Origin: Sclerotiophoma versabilis
Lineage: Eukaryota > Ascomycota > Dothideomycetes > Pleosporales > Didymellaceae
Assembly: GCA_012274445.1 (NCBI GenBank)
Contig: JAAROD010000004.1
Location: 3,100,001-3,164,000, forward strand
Reading direction: 5' to 3'
Length of the DNA stretch: 64,000 bases
Of this stretch, positions 54,957 through 64,000 are shown one piece after another (position 1 is the stretch's first letter; each line of letters starts with the position of its first letter). A program made the translations under genes and the position numbers. The notes below the pieces were generated by a model. It made no database searches, was not told the origin of the DNA, and saw nothing but the letters and a program-made list of their open reading frames with translations.

Positions 54957-55895
54957 TTAACCGCGGAAAGCGCGGGCGTGGGTGCGTGCAGTGCGCGCAG
55001 CAATGGCACGGCGCAGCTTGGACACAGCGCTGGAGCCGGCGTTGGCCTCGAGCCAGGAGACGAACTCCTCGATGGTAAACTGCTCAGGGAGAGTGGATGA
55101 GCCGGAGCCTGAGCCGGAGCCAGCGGAGCCGGTGGCAGAGGGTGTGGCAGGGGCGGCGCTGGAGCTGGCAACGGGGGTAGCCTCGGCGACAGCGGAGGTA
55201 GCAGCGGCGGAAGAGACGGGGGCGGCAGAGGTAGCAGGGGCAGACGAGGCAGGGGCAGCAGAAGCAGCGGCCGAGGAAGCAGCCGGGGCAGCGCTGGAGA
55301 CGGGCGCAGGGCTGCTACCACCGGAGCCACCACCCATGGTGAAGTCGATGCAGGACTCGTAGGTCTGATCGATGGAAGGAGCGTCCCAGTACCACTGGAT
55401 CACGCAGTCGCCCTTGTTGGCGCACTCGGAGCTGACGTCGGGCATGGTGATGTCGAACGATGTCCAGTCGGGGTGCTCGGAGATGGGCGAGCTGGTGAGG
55501 GCGTACTGGTCCCAGCTCTTGAGGGGCTGGCCGATGACCTTGTCGGTCTTGACGTTGACGATGGAGACGTTGGCGACACCGTCGTGGGGAGCACGGATAT
55601 CGACAGTCATCGGGATCACCTGGCCAGCGGTGTACTCGAAGATCTCACCAGCGTCCGAGAATGGGACACCCTTGCACTGCCACATGCGGCAGTCCGGGTG
55701 GTCGCCCTGCAGGTTCTGGAGAGCGCCCTGAACGTTACCGAAGTGGTCGGAGCTCTGCTGGTTGTAGACCTGGTCACCGCAAGCAGCCTTGAGGCCGTCA
55801 CCGGGCATACGAGGGGAGGGGGAGGAGATGAAGCCGTGGGCGGCGACGGAGGAGGCGAAGCCAGCAAGGGCAATGGCGGCGGAGTAGGACTTCAT
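54957..55895 (-). CDS. Lytic polysaccharide monooxygenase, family AA16
   Basis: An intron-free frame of 312 residues. A 19-residue signal peptide ends VAA, so the mature protein begins with His20 (HGFISSPSPRMPGDG), the N-terminal copper-binding His of LPMOs. The second copper His is probably His104 in RAPHDG and the axial Tyr is probably Tyr169 in QWYWDAP. ACGDQVYNQQSSD and CRMWQCKG match the AA16 pattern. A Ser/Ala/Pro-rich linker (about 195-265) leads to a short conserved-looking C-terminal helix (FTIEEFVSWLEA). AA16 enzymes oxidatively cleave cellulose and act outside the cell. The alternative would be another HG-starting LPMO family, which fits less well. Confidence 0.85.
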   Translation of the reverse strand: MKSYSAAIALAGFASSVAAHGFISSPSPRMPGDGLKAACGDQVYNQQSSDHFGNVQGALQNLQGDHPDCRMWQCKGVPFSDAGEIFEYTAGQVIPMTVDIRAPHDGVANVSIVNVKTDKVIGQPLKSWDQYALTSSPISEHPDWTSFDITMPDVSSECANKGDCVIQWYWDAPSIDQTYESCIDFTMGGGSGGSSPAPVSSAAPAASSAAASAAPASSAPATSAAPVSSAAATSAVAEATPVASSSAAPATPSATGSAGSGSGSGSSTLPEQFTIEEFVSWLEANAGSSAVSKLRRAIAARTARTHARAFRG

Positions 55896-57217
55896 TTTGA
55901 TGGTAGGTTGTTGGGTTTGAAAGGTTGTTGGTAGAGAGAGTGATGAGAAGCTAGCTTCTTTGAAAGAGTGTAAAGAATGAGTGTAGTAACAACGAATGTC
56001 AAGGTCACAGACCTAGGAAGCAAAGAAGCCGATGAAGTGGAAGAGGAAACTGATGTTTGGACAAAACAGCAGCAAGAGCAGTGCCAGACGCCTATATACG
56101 CCCTTTACCAAAACAAACCTTTCCTTTCATGCCGGCCTGTGGGTCGTTCATTAAACATTCGAAACCGAGTCCCGATGGGATGCAGCCTCATGAACAACGC
56201 TTGCCTGTGTTCTCGCCCACGCTGACCAGGACGTATGCCCACTTCTGGGATGTCAGACATGGCGCGGAGCCTCATCCGATGCTTGGCCGTGTTCATCCAC
56301 CAGTAAGACGGCTGCTGTCGAATGACCAAGATCGAAGGGTTGGGATTAAGGCGGAAGGCCAAGGAGGGGCGTTCCCGCGACAGCGGCCACCATGTAATGT
56401 AGCAGGTGTCTAACCCGTAAGCGAAATATAGGCGAGTCGTTTCATCTGGTCGAAGCGCCCAAAGACCTGGGTTGAAACGGTCGCGAGCATGTGGGCAGTT
56501 TCATCTGTGATGGGGTCAATGCGAGAAGCGGGAAACGGCAGATAGCATCATTCGGCATCTCCACCAACAAGGTCGCTCTTATCGCAGGCGCTTGACCTCC
56601 GTCACACCGGGCGCTTTGCTGTTGCTTGTGTCGGAAGCGAGCTGGAATTGCATACGCTGTTCGAGGGACGGAAAACGATGCAGAGGCGTTGCGCTGTCTC
56701 CTGTCAGGTACCGGGAACTAATGCTCGCTTGAGACTAGTCCGGTCCGCAGTGTCCGTAGTTTGCAAACGAGTCAAAACCTTCAAATCAATCCTTCTGACC
56801 CCTGATCGAGGAACAGGTTGCCGCCTGAGGGCATGATTGCGAAGTCTGGAAACGATTGTGTCGTGTTGCGACGCATTTGATCGGAGCGTAATTCTGGAAT
56901 CACCCTCGACTTTATGTCACAAGAACCCATCCTCAGCAAGCACTTTCGAGCTATTTTGAGGCATATCTATTGTCGACGTATACGGTACAGGATCAATACT
57001 TTCTGGTGTTGGCGAATTTCGCTTGGTGTTTTTGGCGCTCGTAGCTGCAGAAGAGTTTCGGCTCGGAAACGCCCTCCGAGGCTGACGACAGCGGGGCTGC
57101 CCCTGCATCACTCCTTCCATCTCCTCGAGGTTCTCCACTGCCAGCGCTATTCGAAACACTTCAATAAAGTACCGTCCTATCCGAGAAAAACGAACGGAAT
57201 CAATGACCTCACTGCCC
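55896..57217. other. Intergenic, no gene recognised
   Basis: 1.3 kb holding the LPMO promoter and the 3' side of the MDR gene. No coding feature supported. Confidence 0.45.
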
Positions 57218-58415
57218 TTATGCTTCGCTGTCACTGACACGCCAGACCAACCTCTCCATCCTGGCTTCCTTGCGCCTCAGCATATCCATCGCTTTTTGCG
57301 CCCTCTCTAGCAATGTCGGCCCTTCGACAATTTTCTGCCTTTGTGGCTCGACAATGCGCTCTTTCAGCATCGTAGGCATGATTTCGGGCTGGAGGTGATA
57401 TTTGAAAAATTCGTTCTGCGAAAGATCAGTCTTTGCACGCACGCAATCATCTGCTAGGGAATTCTAAAGGTACTTACGTTTGTGTAGAAGTGTGTTCTGA
57501 CACCTCGAGCATCGACACCCGCGTTCCAGTCCGCCGCCTTCTTGACGTCCATCTCGTACACGGGAGCCTCTGTCTCGGTCGAGTCTCGCACGATGACTGG
57601 AAGTAGTATAGCAACTTTTGCGCCGCTCTTTGCGACCTGCGAGATGGGTACAATGCTTCCATGCTTACTTCCGATGCAGTCTAGGATCAATAAAATTCCA
57701 GAGTCTCCACCCGCTTGGAGCAAGGAGGCTACAACGTTCTGATCATTGTAATCGAATAAAGCCTTCGCACCAAGACCACGTAGCTGCTCGTGCTGCTTGT
57801 GTGAAGCGGTAGCGAGTATGTTTGTGTAGCCATAATAACGCAGGATTTGTATTGCAAACTGCCCCACGGACGACGAGCCGCCCCAGATCAAGACCGGACC
57901 GTCGGCATTGGCTGGCACATAATCATTAGGCTTGGGCCACGGCAGCTCGATGCCCAGGTCCGTCGTAGCAGCATGGAAAACCGTGACAAAGTTATTTGGA
58001 AGTGTCACCGCCTGTGCAAGAGTGAATCCATCTGGTAGCTGTCTTATGTCAGCCTGTGCTATAAGTACGAACCACATCGACCAACCTTGGCAAGCAGCCA
58101 CTCCTCAACCGTAACATATTCCTGATGAGCTTTCTCCGCACGAGTCCTCCAAGTGAAGCCGAACACTTTGTCTCCGACCTTCAAGCGCTTCACATCAGGC
58201 CCGACTTCCACAACAGTACCTGCAGTGCCGTCACCAAGCACCTGTGGATGCTGGACCAGCAGACCGCCGTCGTTCTGATGCAGGTCCAAAGGTGTAGAGG
58301 CCGTCCATTCGCTGCGGACGCGAACTTGGTCTCCCGTAGGCTGCACGGTGGGTACTTCAATGAGTGCGAGCTTGGCTTTGATGCCTACTGTTGCTACTGC
58401 GAAGTGTGTGGACAT
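57218..58415 (-). CDS. Zinc-independent medium-chain dehydrogenase/reductase (enoyl-reductase type)
   Basis: Three exons (58415-58086, 58038-57478, 57415-57218) give 362 residues. The introns are 47 bp (GTTGGT, GCTGAC, GACAG) and 62 bp (GTAAGT, CTGATC, CGCAG). The start is ATG 58415. The N-terminal GroES-like domain has LGDGTAGTVVEVGPDV and LKVGDKVFGF. LPDGFTLAQAVTLPNNFVTV precedes the Rossmann fold with GGSSSVG at about 163-169. The structural zinc Cys set is absent, as in trans-acting enoyl reductases and zinc-binding-dehydrogenase-like oxidoreductases of fungi. It is predicted to use NAD(P)H; the substrate is unknown. No PKS is nearby, so a stand-alone role is likely. Confidence 0.88.
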
Positions 58416-59007
58416 TGTTGGGATGTGCAAGTTTGCAGAAGGGTCATTCAGACAACAAAGACAGTTCCAAGGTTATTGAAGGCTTGGTGCTTTCTGCTGC
58501 CATGTCGCAATACTCTTATACTTCCAGGTCCAGCTTTCGACTCCCCTCTCCGATTACAAATGATGCTGGCTAAAACTTACACTAGCGAGCACTTCCTGAT
58601 TTGATTGGTGGGGCGCCTGAGCTGACTATCAGTCAAAACGACGATCGTACCACAACCGTACATCTCGTCGGGAAACATGAATCGCATTTGTAGAAACCTG
58701 GGAGATAGGTGCATGTGGAGTGGTAAGCAATTGTTTAATCGAGGCCATGGATGTGTGTATATGTATTCGGCTGGCTTAGCTGACGAAAGCCAATCAGGCA
58801 CAAGGTATTGCACGCCTCAAAACAACCCAAGTCGAAATCGATCAAATAGACGATGGACGAGACATCGGTGGCCCGTACACTTGATCTTTTATGTAACATC
58901 AAAATAGCGTTGCGGCGCACATCTCTTGTCAGGCAGCCAGCAGCGCGACCTAATCTGAGCACGCTTGTAGTATTAACACCACGCGTCACTCGAGCCTAAG
59001 ACCATCG
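58416..59007. other. Intergenic, no gene recognised
   Basis: 592 bp with the MDR gene promoter and the 3' side of the next gene. No gene seen. Confidence 0.45.
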
Positions 59008-60618
59008 CTACTCATCAACCCTATCAAGATTCGAGACAGTGTCATTTTCGGCCTCGTTCCGCTTGACACGCGTCGATTCAGGCTGCGACTGTGCGTTCAT
59101 GCTGGCACTGCGATAGTGTTTTGCTGCCGAATTGAGTGGACGAGAAGACTGAGATGCACCGCCATTAAAGCAGCGATGATCTGTCAAACCTTGGGCTGGA
59201 ATCGAGTAGTTGAAAGACGGCATGTATCTATTACTGTTGTCCATCGTGGCGGCAGTGAGATCTCCGTTAAATGTGTCGGCGAATGAGACAGGAGAAGATT
59301 TGTAGGGCCACGGCATCTCTCCGAAATTGTAATGCGTGCCTCCAGAGGAGTTGTAAGTATTTCCTGGACAAATATTCCCACCGTAGAGTCCAGGTCCAAG
59401 AGGAGCAGCGTTGTCTAAATACGAGCGTTGTGACCGGTCGAAGGGGACGCTGGAAACAACGGTTTGAGGCTGTAGCGGCGTGGAAGGCACACCACTCTGT
59501 GACCCTCGAGGATAAAATTGACCATACGGTGGAGGAGCAAGTAAGGTATCGTTTTCGCCGACAGCAGTGTGGGATCCAATGCTGAATGGCTGGGCTGGCG
59601 CAGTCGGCTGGAGTGGACCCCTGCTCATTTTCCCAAAGAAGTTGGTATCTTCCATCGCAGCAGCAAAGTCTCCAGCATAGGCTCCGTTGTGAGGTTGCTG
59701 TGAGGCGGACTGATGAATCGCACCATCGGTCGGGGCTGCCGGGTCCGCTTCCTCATCTCGGAAAACCAACTTGGGGACAGGTTTGAGACGGTTCCTGGTT
59801 TGCGTTTTGATATCTGGTACCAATGCGGATGATGAAACAAGAATCTTATTACCCTCAGCCTCAGCAGTCTTTCCCTGCACGAGAAGTCCCGCAACAGCGC
59901 GATCATTCTGAGTGCTTGCCTTTTTTGTTGCATTGTTGATCTGCTCCCTCAACTTTGCTTGGCCAACTGAAGCTGGGGCATTCGCCAGATCTTCAATCTT
60001 GGCATCTGAATTGATAACCTCTTTGCAGATTGACTTCCATTCGCGGAGTGCCTTGATGACAAAAGCGATGCGAAGCTCGCAATTCCAGCGCAAGTCGGCT
60101 TTGTTGAACCCCCTCTTGAATTGTCGGTTCTCACGACGAGGGCCACAGTAACCCACTTTGCAGCGGATGAGAACAGCCTCGAATAGGACTCGGCATGCAG
60201 CTTCGACGTCGTAGGCGGAGATAGCGTTCTGATGGCCTCGAGTGAACAATGGGCGGCCTTCGTAATCCGGGTTGTCCTTTGCAGTATCAATCCTGTAGAC
60301 GGCCTTGATCATTTCGCAAATGTAGATCTCCTGTTGTGTAGCAACACGACCAATTGACGGATCTACAGCAGGATTCAGCTGAGGTAGTTCTGTCGCACGC
60401 CGACGGTGCGCTTTGGCGCCGTCGAGATCACTAACCCATGCAAGCTGCGTTGGGAAGCCATCGTTGTCGAATATACATGGAGCGTCGACGTCAACAGCGT
60501 GGAAAGATGGTTGTAATGCTGGAGGTTGAGTCATAGCCGGGTTCAATCCAGGAAAGTCATCTCCAGCTACATCTGAACGGTCGGTTCCAGCCTGATCCAA
60601 GGACTTGGTCTCAGCCAT
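59008..60618 (-). CDS. Unknown protein, paralogue of the 44.0-kb gene
   Basis: One frame of 536 residues from ATG 60618. Residues about 90-235 share an ordered set of motifs with the 44-kb protein: a Tyr/Ile helix followed by AKDNP (AQDNP there), YDVEAACRVLFEAVLIRCKVG, ALREWKSICKEVINS, then NAP and a Lys/Gln-rich helix. The rest is Pro/Gln/Ser/Gly-rich and probably disordered, and the C-terminus is basic (STRVKRNEAEND). No signal peptide or membrane span is visible. No known family is recognised. The shared middle domain shows selection on this region, so I treat it as a real gene. Confidence 0.72.
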   Translation of the reverse strand: MAETKSLDQAGTDRSDVAGDDFPGLNPAMTQPPALQPSFHAVDVDAPCIFDNDGFPTQLAWVSDLDGAKAHRRRATELPQLNPAVDPSIGRVATQQEIYICEMIKAVYRIDTAKDNPDYEGRPLFTRGHQNAISAYDVEAACRVLFEAVLIRCKVGYCGPRRENRQFKRGFNKADLRWNCELRIAFVIKALREWKSICKEVINSDAKIEDLANAPASVGQAKLREQINNATKKASTQNDRAVAGLLVQGKTAEAEGNKILVSSSALVPDIKTQTRNRLKPVPKLVFRDEEADPAAPTDGAIHQSASQQPHNGAYAGDFAAAMEDTNFFGKMSRGPLQPTAPAQPFSIGSHTAVGENDTLLAPPPYGQFYPRGSQSGVPSTPLQPQTVVSSVPFDRSQRSYLDNAAPLGPGLYGGNICPGNTYNSSGGTHYNFGEMPWPYKSSPVSFADTFNGDLTAATMDNSNRYMPSFNYSIPAQGLTDHRCFNGGASQSSRPLNSAAKHYRSASMNAQSQPESTRVKRNEAENDTVSNLDRVDE

Positions 60619-61510
60619 ATCTTGAAAGAAGGTGGGAGAGTTGCTGGTGGTAGCGGTGTGTGTAGAATAGCAACACAGCAGGGGATAAATCGCTCAAGTA
60701 GCCACATGGTCATTTTTGCGGCAGTGAAATTAACACTCCGCGCTCGAACACCGGAGAGACAGCGCTAGTCCAGCAAAACAGTTGTCGCTGTGAAAGTGAC
60801 GCGCCAGACTATTAGTTTGGAGAGAACCACGTCGTTAGATTGGGTTTGACTTAGGGAACATGTTGTTACATGAAATTTCGTTGTTGGCTCTGAGACTTTT
60901 CATACAAAGAAGACAAAATCAAATTGTGCAAAATGGATCGAGTGTAGTAACGGTATTGTGTGGACAGCGCTGACCAGCACCAAACGGCACTGTTCGAAAC
61001 ATCTACCAAAGTTAGTAGGCAAGATTATGACACTGTTAACACTGCTTCGAAGCTCTTCTTGAAGCTCATGTATAGGATCTACAGAAAATTTGTAAAAACG
61101 CCTTTCAACCTGTTGGGCCAATCAAGCGATTATATGGCAGTAATATCTACCAGCTGTGCAGTACCATGCTCGTGGTATAACTAAAAGACTTGCGGTTCGC
61201 CATTTCGGTCCTCAATCATAAACTGAATGTGCTCCAAATCGCGCTTGATCTAACTACTTTGACGTGCTTTGTATGATCATTCCTGGTTCCGAGATTTAGT
61301 GTACCCATATCGAGCTCCCCATCTGGTGATTTTTATCTCGAGAATCATCTAGGCCTGCAGCTTAGCTAGTGGATATAGATCGTATTCTCACCTAGGTTGG
61401 TCATGAAAATTACGGGATTGTGATTCACAGAAGACATAATTTATGTGCAAGTGGTGCACTAAATGATGGTACATTGAATCTTATCACATTTTTACGATGT
61501 TTGAACCGGC
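60619..61510. other. Intergenic, no gene recognised
   Basis: 892 bp, moderately AT-rich, with no supported coding region. It contains the promoter of the 59-kb gene and the 3' side of the reductase gene. Confidence 0.45.
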
Positions 61511-62693
61511 CTATTTCTGATCGATCCTACTTTTCTCATCATTTAAAATTTCCTCGAGTGTTTCATCAATGCTGGGTGCACTCGGGTTCCATCCCACAAC
61601 TTTTTTCGCCCGTTCCGCTTTACCACGACTGTTGAACCCCCAGCTCACCGCCTCAAATCCGGCTTGCTCGATGGCCTTGTCCTTGCCTAGACTCTGCTCC
61701 TTCAACTCGCTCTTGAGAAGACCTAGCTCGACCGCCTTCTTGCCAATGTTTCGCGCAAGATTAGCCCAAACGTGTTCGCCGTTCTCAACAAGGTAATAGC
61801 CATTTTCGTTCCAAAGCTCGGCATCCGTATTGCCCGACACAGCAGCTTCGGTGAGTAGGACGAATAGCTGGGCTAGATCGGCGACGTGGACGTTGTTCCA
61901 GCGCGCCTTGCCTTGGCCGATAATCGGGATGTAGCCACCTGTCAGAATCAAGTGAGCAAGCTCGTAGGCTTGTCGAGAGCGCGTGTGCGATGGACCTCGA
62001 CCACGGCCATAGATAGTAGGCGGGCAGAGAATGGCTGTCTTGACGGAGTCGGAGCCAGCATTCAGAACCAGATCATCGACGTTCTTGTGGAACGCATCCT
62101 CGGGAAGGCCTGTGAGATCTTGCACGGCTGTCCAGTCATTGTAAACACGGTCCGAGTGCTCTCCGAGTCTGTTGTCGTCACGCATGGTTTCCCAACAGAG
62201 AATGCCAGCGCCACCGGTGTGCAGCCAGAATCCCGGCTTCTCTTTTGTGTGGCCAGATGCCAGACCTTTGGCAATGGCTTTTGCAGCGGGCTCGTTGTCA
62301 GAAGCATCAGCTGTGTCTACCACCATATAAGGCTCTGGATTTAAGAAGACAGGGTACGGGACATACGGATAACGACGTCAGCCTTTGCGGCTTCTTCTTC
62401 GATAAGTTGGGAGCTGTCCAAGTCGCCAATCACAAGGCGGACTTTGGGGAACGCATCTTTGACAGGTTTTCCTTTCTCCTCTGATAACTCTGTCAGCAGT
62501 TGACTTCGATAGCGATCTCGTAATTCATATACCAGATCGGACAAGAGCTGCGATCTCGTAGTCTGAGTGCTTGTTGTAAAGCGCGTATAGAGTGTCACCG
62601 CCAATGTATCCTGTCGCACCTGTACTTGAATTGATGTCAGCAGCCGATGTAAGCAGGGACGTAGGTAGCATACAGAAAAACCTTAGGTGGCAT
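61511..62693 (-). CDS. NAD(P)-binding Rossmann protein, extended SDR (NmrA/epimerase type)
   Basis: Four exons (62693-62674, 62624-62533, 62489-62367, 62316-61511) give 346 residues. The first exon is only 20 nt and encodes MPPKVF plus part of a Leu codon; its intron is 49 bp with a CTGAC branch. The other introns are 43 and 50 bp. Joining gives TGATGYIGG at 8-16, the nucleotide-binding loop of extended SDRs. Later motifs are DVVI-H-TADASD, then CPPTIYGRGRGPSH and WNNVHVADLAQLF. Typical of fungal NAD-dependent epimerase/dehydratase-like proteins; the reaction is unknown. The tiny first exon is easily missed by automatic gene callers. Confidence 0.86.
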
Positions 62694-63320
62694 TGTGAGC
62701 GTGTTGTAACTGTGTGCAAGTATGACAGCCTAGGTCGAGAGTTTTCGAACTTTTATCTGCGGAGTAATTGATGTCGTCAGGTGTCATCCACATGCATTTG
62801 GTGCTTGTTTGTAAGCGATTACAGCCACGGTCGCGTGTTTGCGGTTACGCAGTGGGGCGAGGTTTCATGAGTCGACGTGACGTCATTGAGGGTTGGAAGA
62901 ACTGTGGAAAAACCCAGGAAGAACGTTCTCGCGCAGTACAAGAAGCAACGATAGCACCTGCCAAACGTAGATATGGAGTCCTCTTTTCAAATGAAATCGT
63001 GTTTCTATTGTTGTGCGCGAGGTTCAGGCGCATTGCGTACCTCCATCTACGTTCTCCTATCGTTCAGCAACTGCACCTCAGGTCTTCGCAATTTACTGCA
63101 CGATCGAGAAGTCCGAAGAACCTACAAAGTCCAAGGTCAATCATCATCACGACCAAACCGTTTGTTCGCTGCTGAGCGGACTATGAATCGCGAACTTTGT
63201 GCCAAATGTCAAAACCCAGGATTCGATGATGGCAGGCAAACTGGGCAAAAAACATTGGTACGAGAATTTTGACATGCTCACTTTGAGCTGTGAGAGCAGG
63301 CGTGATGTTAGAGACACTTG
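62694..63320. other. Intergenic, no gene recognised
   Basis: 627 bp between the reductase gene start and the MFS gene end. Frames at 62768-63175 have no family features. Confidence 0.4.
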
Positions 63321-64000
63321 CTACAAAGCCCAGATTCTCTGATCACCTCTACTATCCGATCTCTCAAGTTTGTTCATCCTCCCATACCAAATTCTGAGCG
63401 TGGCAGCAATAGCAGCGACCAGAAAGCTACATGCCGCGCATACAAAGTTGCCAGTCGGGAAGCCTTGATTACGCTCGTTGCTCTTCCAAATCCACTGCGC
63501 AATGATCTGACCGATACCAGCGCACGAGTTGTTCACAGCGATGGCCAAAGGCAGGGTAAGGAAACTGGGCGTATTGCAAGTTACCCAGTTCGTCAACGAA
63601 GGCGCACACGGAAAGGCCCCTGCAGCAGCAAGACATAAGCAGCCATAGCGTTGCACATATGCGTCCGCCGGTAGAAGGCCAGCAGTGAGCCACCCCGTGC
63701 CGCCGATGAGGGAGAATATTGTTATATGCCAGCCGCGGGCGTTGAACTTATCTGCAGTATACGAGATAGTGATGGCGACGAAGAATCCTACGACCCAAGG
63801 TGGAACGGTCAAGAGTTGTGCATGAATTGACTGGTAGCCGAGGCCTGTCACGATAGTCGGAGTGAAGAAGGTGAACGAGCCCTGAGGCACAACGTCCGCG
63901 ATGTATGCGATATAGTGGAGCAACATACGCGGGCTGAAGCAGGTGTCAAGATGTTTCCTTACGGGAAGCGTGCCCCTGATTGTAGCCTCCTCCTCGTTCG
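63321..64000 (-). CDS. MFS transporter, anion:cation symporter (Dal5/allantoate-permease-like), C-terminal part
   Basis: The frame is open from the stop at 63321 to the window edge, so the 5' part lies beyond. The visible ~226 residues contain the loop before TM7, then FSPRMLLHYIAYIADVVPQG, FFTPTIVTGLGY, a TM8-9 pair with the ISYTADKFNARGWH loop, and TM10-12, ending RIWYGRMNKLERSDSRGD. This layout and the APSLTNWVTCNT-type motif fit the ACS branch of the major facilitator superfamily, which imports organic anions such as allantoate, tartrate or vitamins. The substrate is unknown. Confidence 0.85.
   Translation of the reverse strand, partial: NEEEATIRGTLPVRKHLDTCFSPRMLLHYIAYIADVVPQGSFTFFTPTIVTGLGYQSIHAQLLTVPPWVVGFFVAITISYTADKFNARGWHITIFSLIGGTGWLTAGLLPADAYVQRYGCLCLAAAGAFPCAPSLTNWVTCNTPSFLTLPLAIAVNNSCAGIGQIIAQWIWKSNERNQGFPTGNFVCAACSFLVAAIAATLRIWYGRMNKLERSDSRGDQRIWAL

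Noticed and set aside
63934..63962. Apparent 29-bp GT-AG intron near the window end in the MFS gene
   Set aside because: Too short for a spliceosomal intron, and the frame reads straight through with a normal MFS-type sequence.

Overview
This window reads as nuclear DNA of a filamentous ascomycete, most likely a Dothideomycete of the Pleosporales type (inference). The support is short spliceosomal introns of 43-80 bp with CTAAC/CTGAC-like branch sites, HET-domain genes, AA16 and GH71 secreted enzymes, Clr2-type silencing, and AT-rich blocks whose transposon relics carry G-to-A/C-to-T changes as expected from repeat-induced point mutation (RIP). Gene models were joined by hand from frame, donor, branch and acceptor signals. 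Most are internally consistent: summed exons are divisible by three and conserved motifs are restored across the joins.

Layout. 0-2.2 kb: two unknown small genes. 2.2-7.5 kb: AT-rich, repeat-derived DNA with a Tc1/mariner-like element (3935-7431) that was itself hit by a pogo/Fot-like element (4102-6253); both transposases are dead. 7.5-8.9 kb: secreted alpha-1,3-glucanase (GH71). 10.2-16.4 kb: a divergent chromatin pair, a Clr2-like silencing factor and a SNF2 ATPase with C-terminal PHD-type zinc fingers. 17-19.2 kb and 29.6-31.5 kb: two HET-domain genes, the first with an in-frame stop codon. Between them lie a three-module zinc-ribbon protein (22.6-23.9 kb) and a 5.7-kb stretch with no recognisable gene.

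33-42.7 kb: housekeeping and metabolic genes on the minus strand: mitochondrial RNA polymerase, a type II membrane glycosyltransferase-like protein and a cytochrome P450. 44-62.7 kb is gene-dense: two members of one unknown family (44.0 and 59.0 kb), a protein with uracil-DNA-glycosylase-like sequence features (46.6 kb), a tandem pair of TPR-like proteins (49.1-51.4 kb), a PflX-like radical SAM protein with a mitochondrial-type presequence (51.5-52.8 kb), a But2-domain secreted protein, an AA16 lytic polysaccharide monooxygenase, a zinc-independent MDR oxidoreductase and an extended NmrA/epimerase-type reductase. The window ends inside an MFS transporter.

No biosynthetic cluster, operon or CRISPR array is evident, and I found no convincing tRNA or rRNA gene. 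The most unusual items are the nested transposon pair, the UDG-like orphan, the radical SAM protein without a visible partner, the Clr2/SNF2 head-to-head pair and the lineage-restricted paralogue families.
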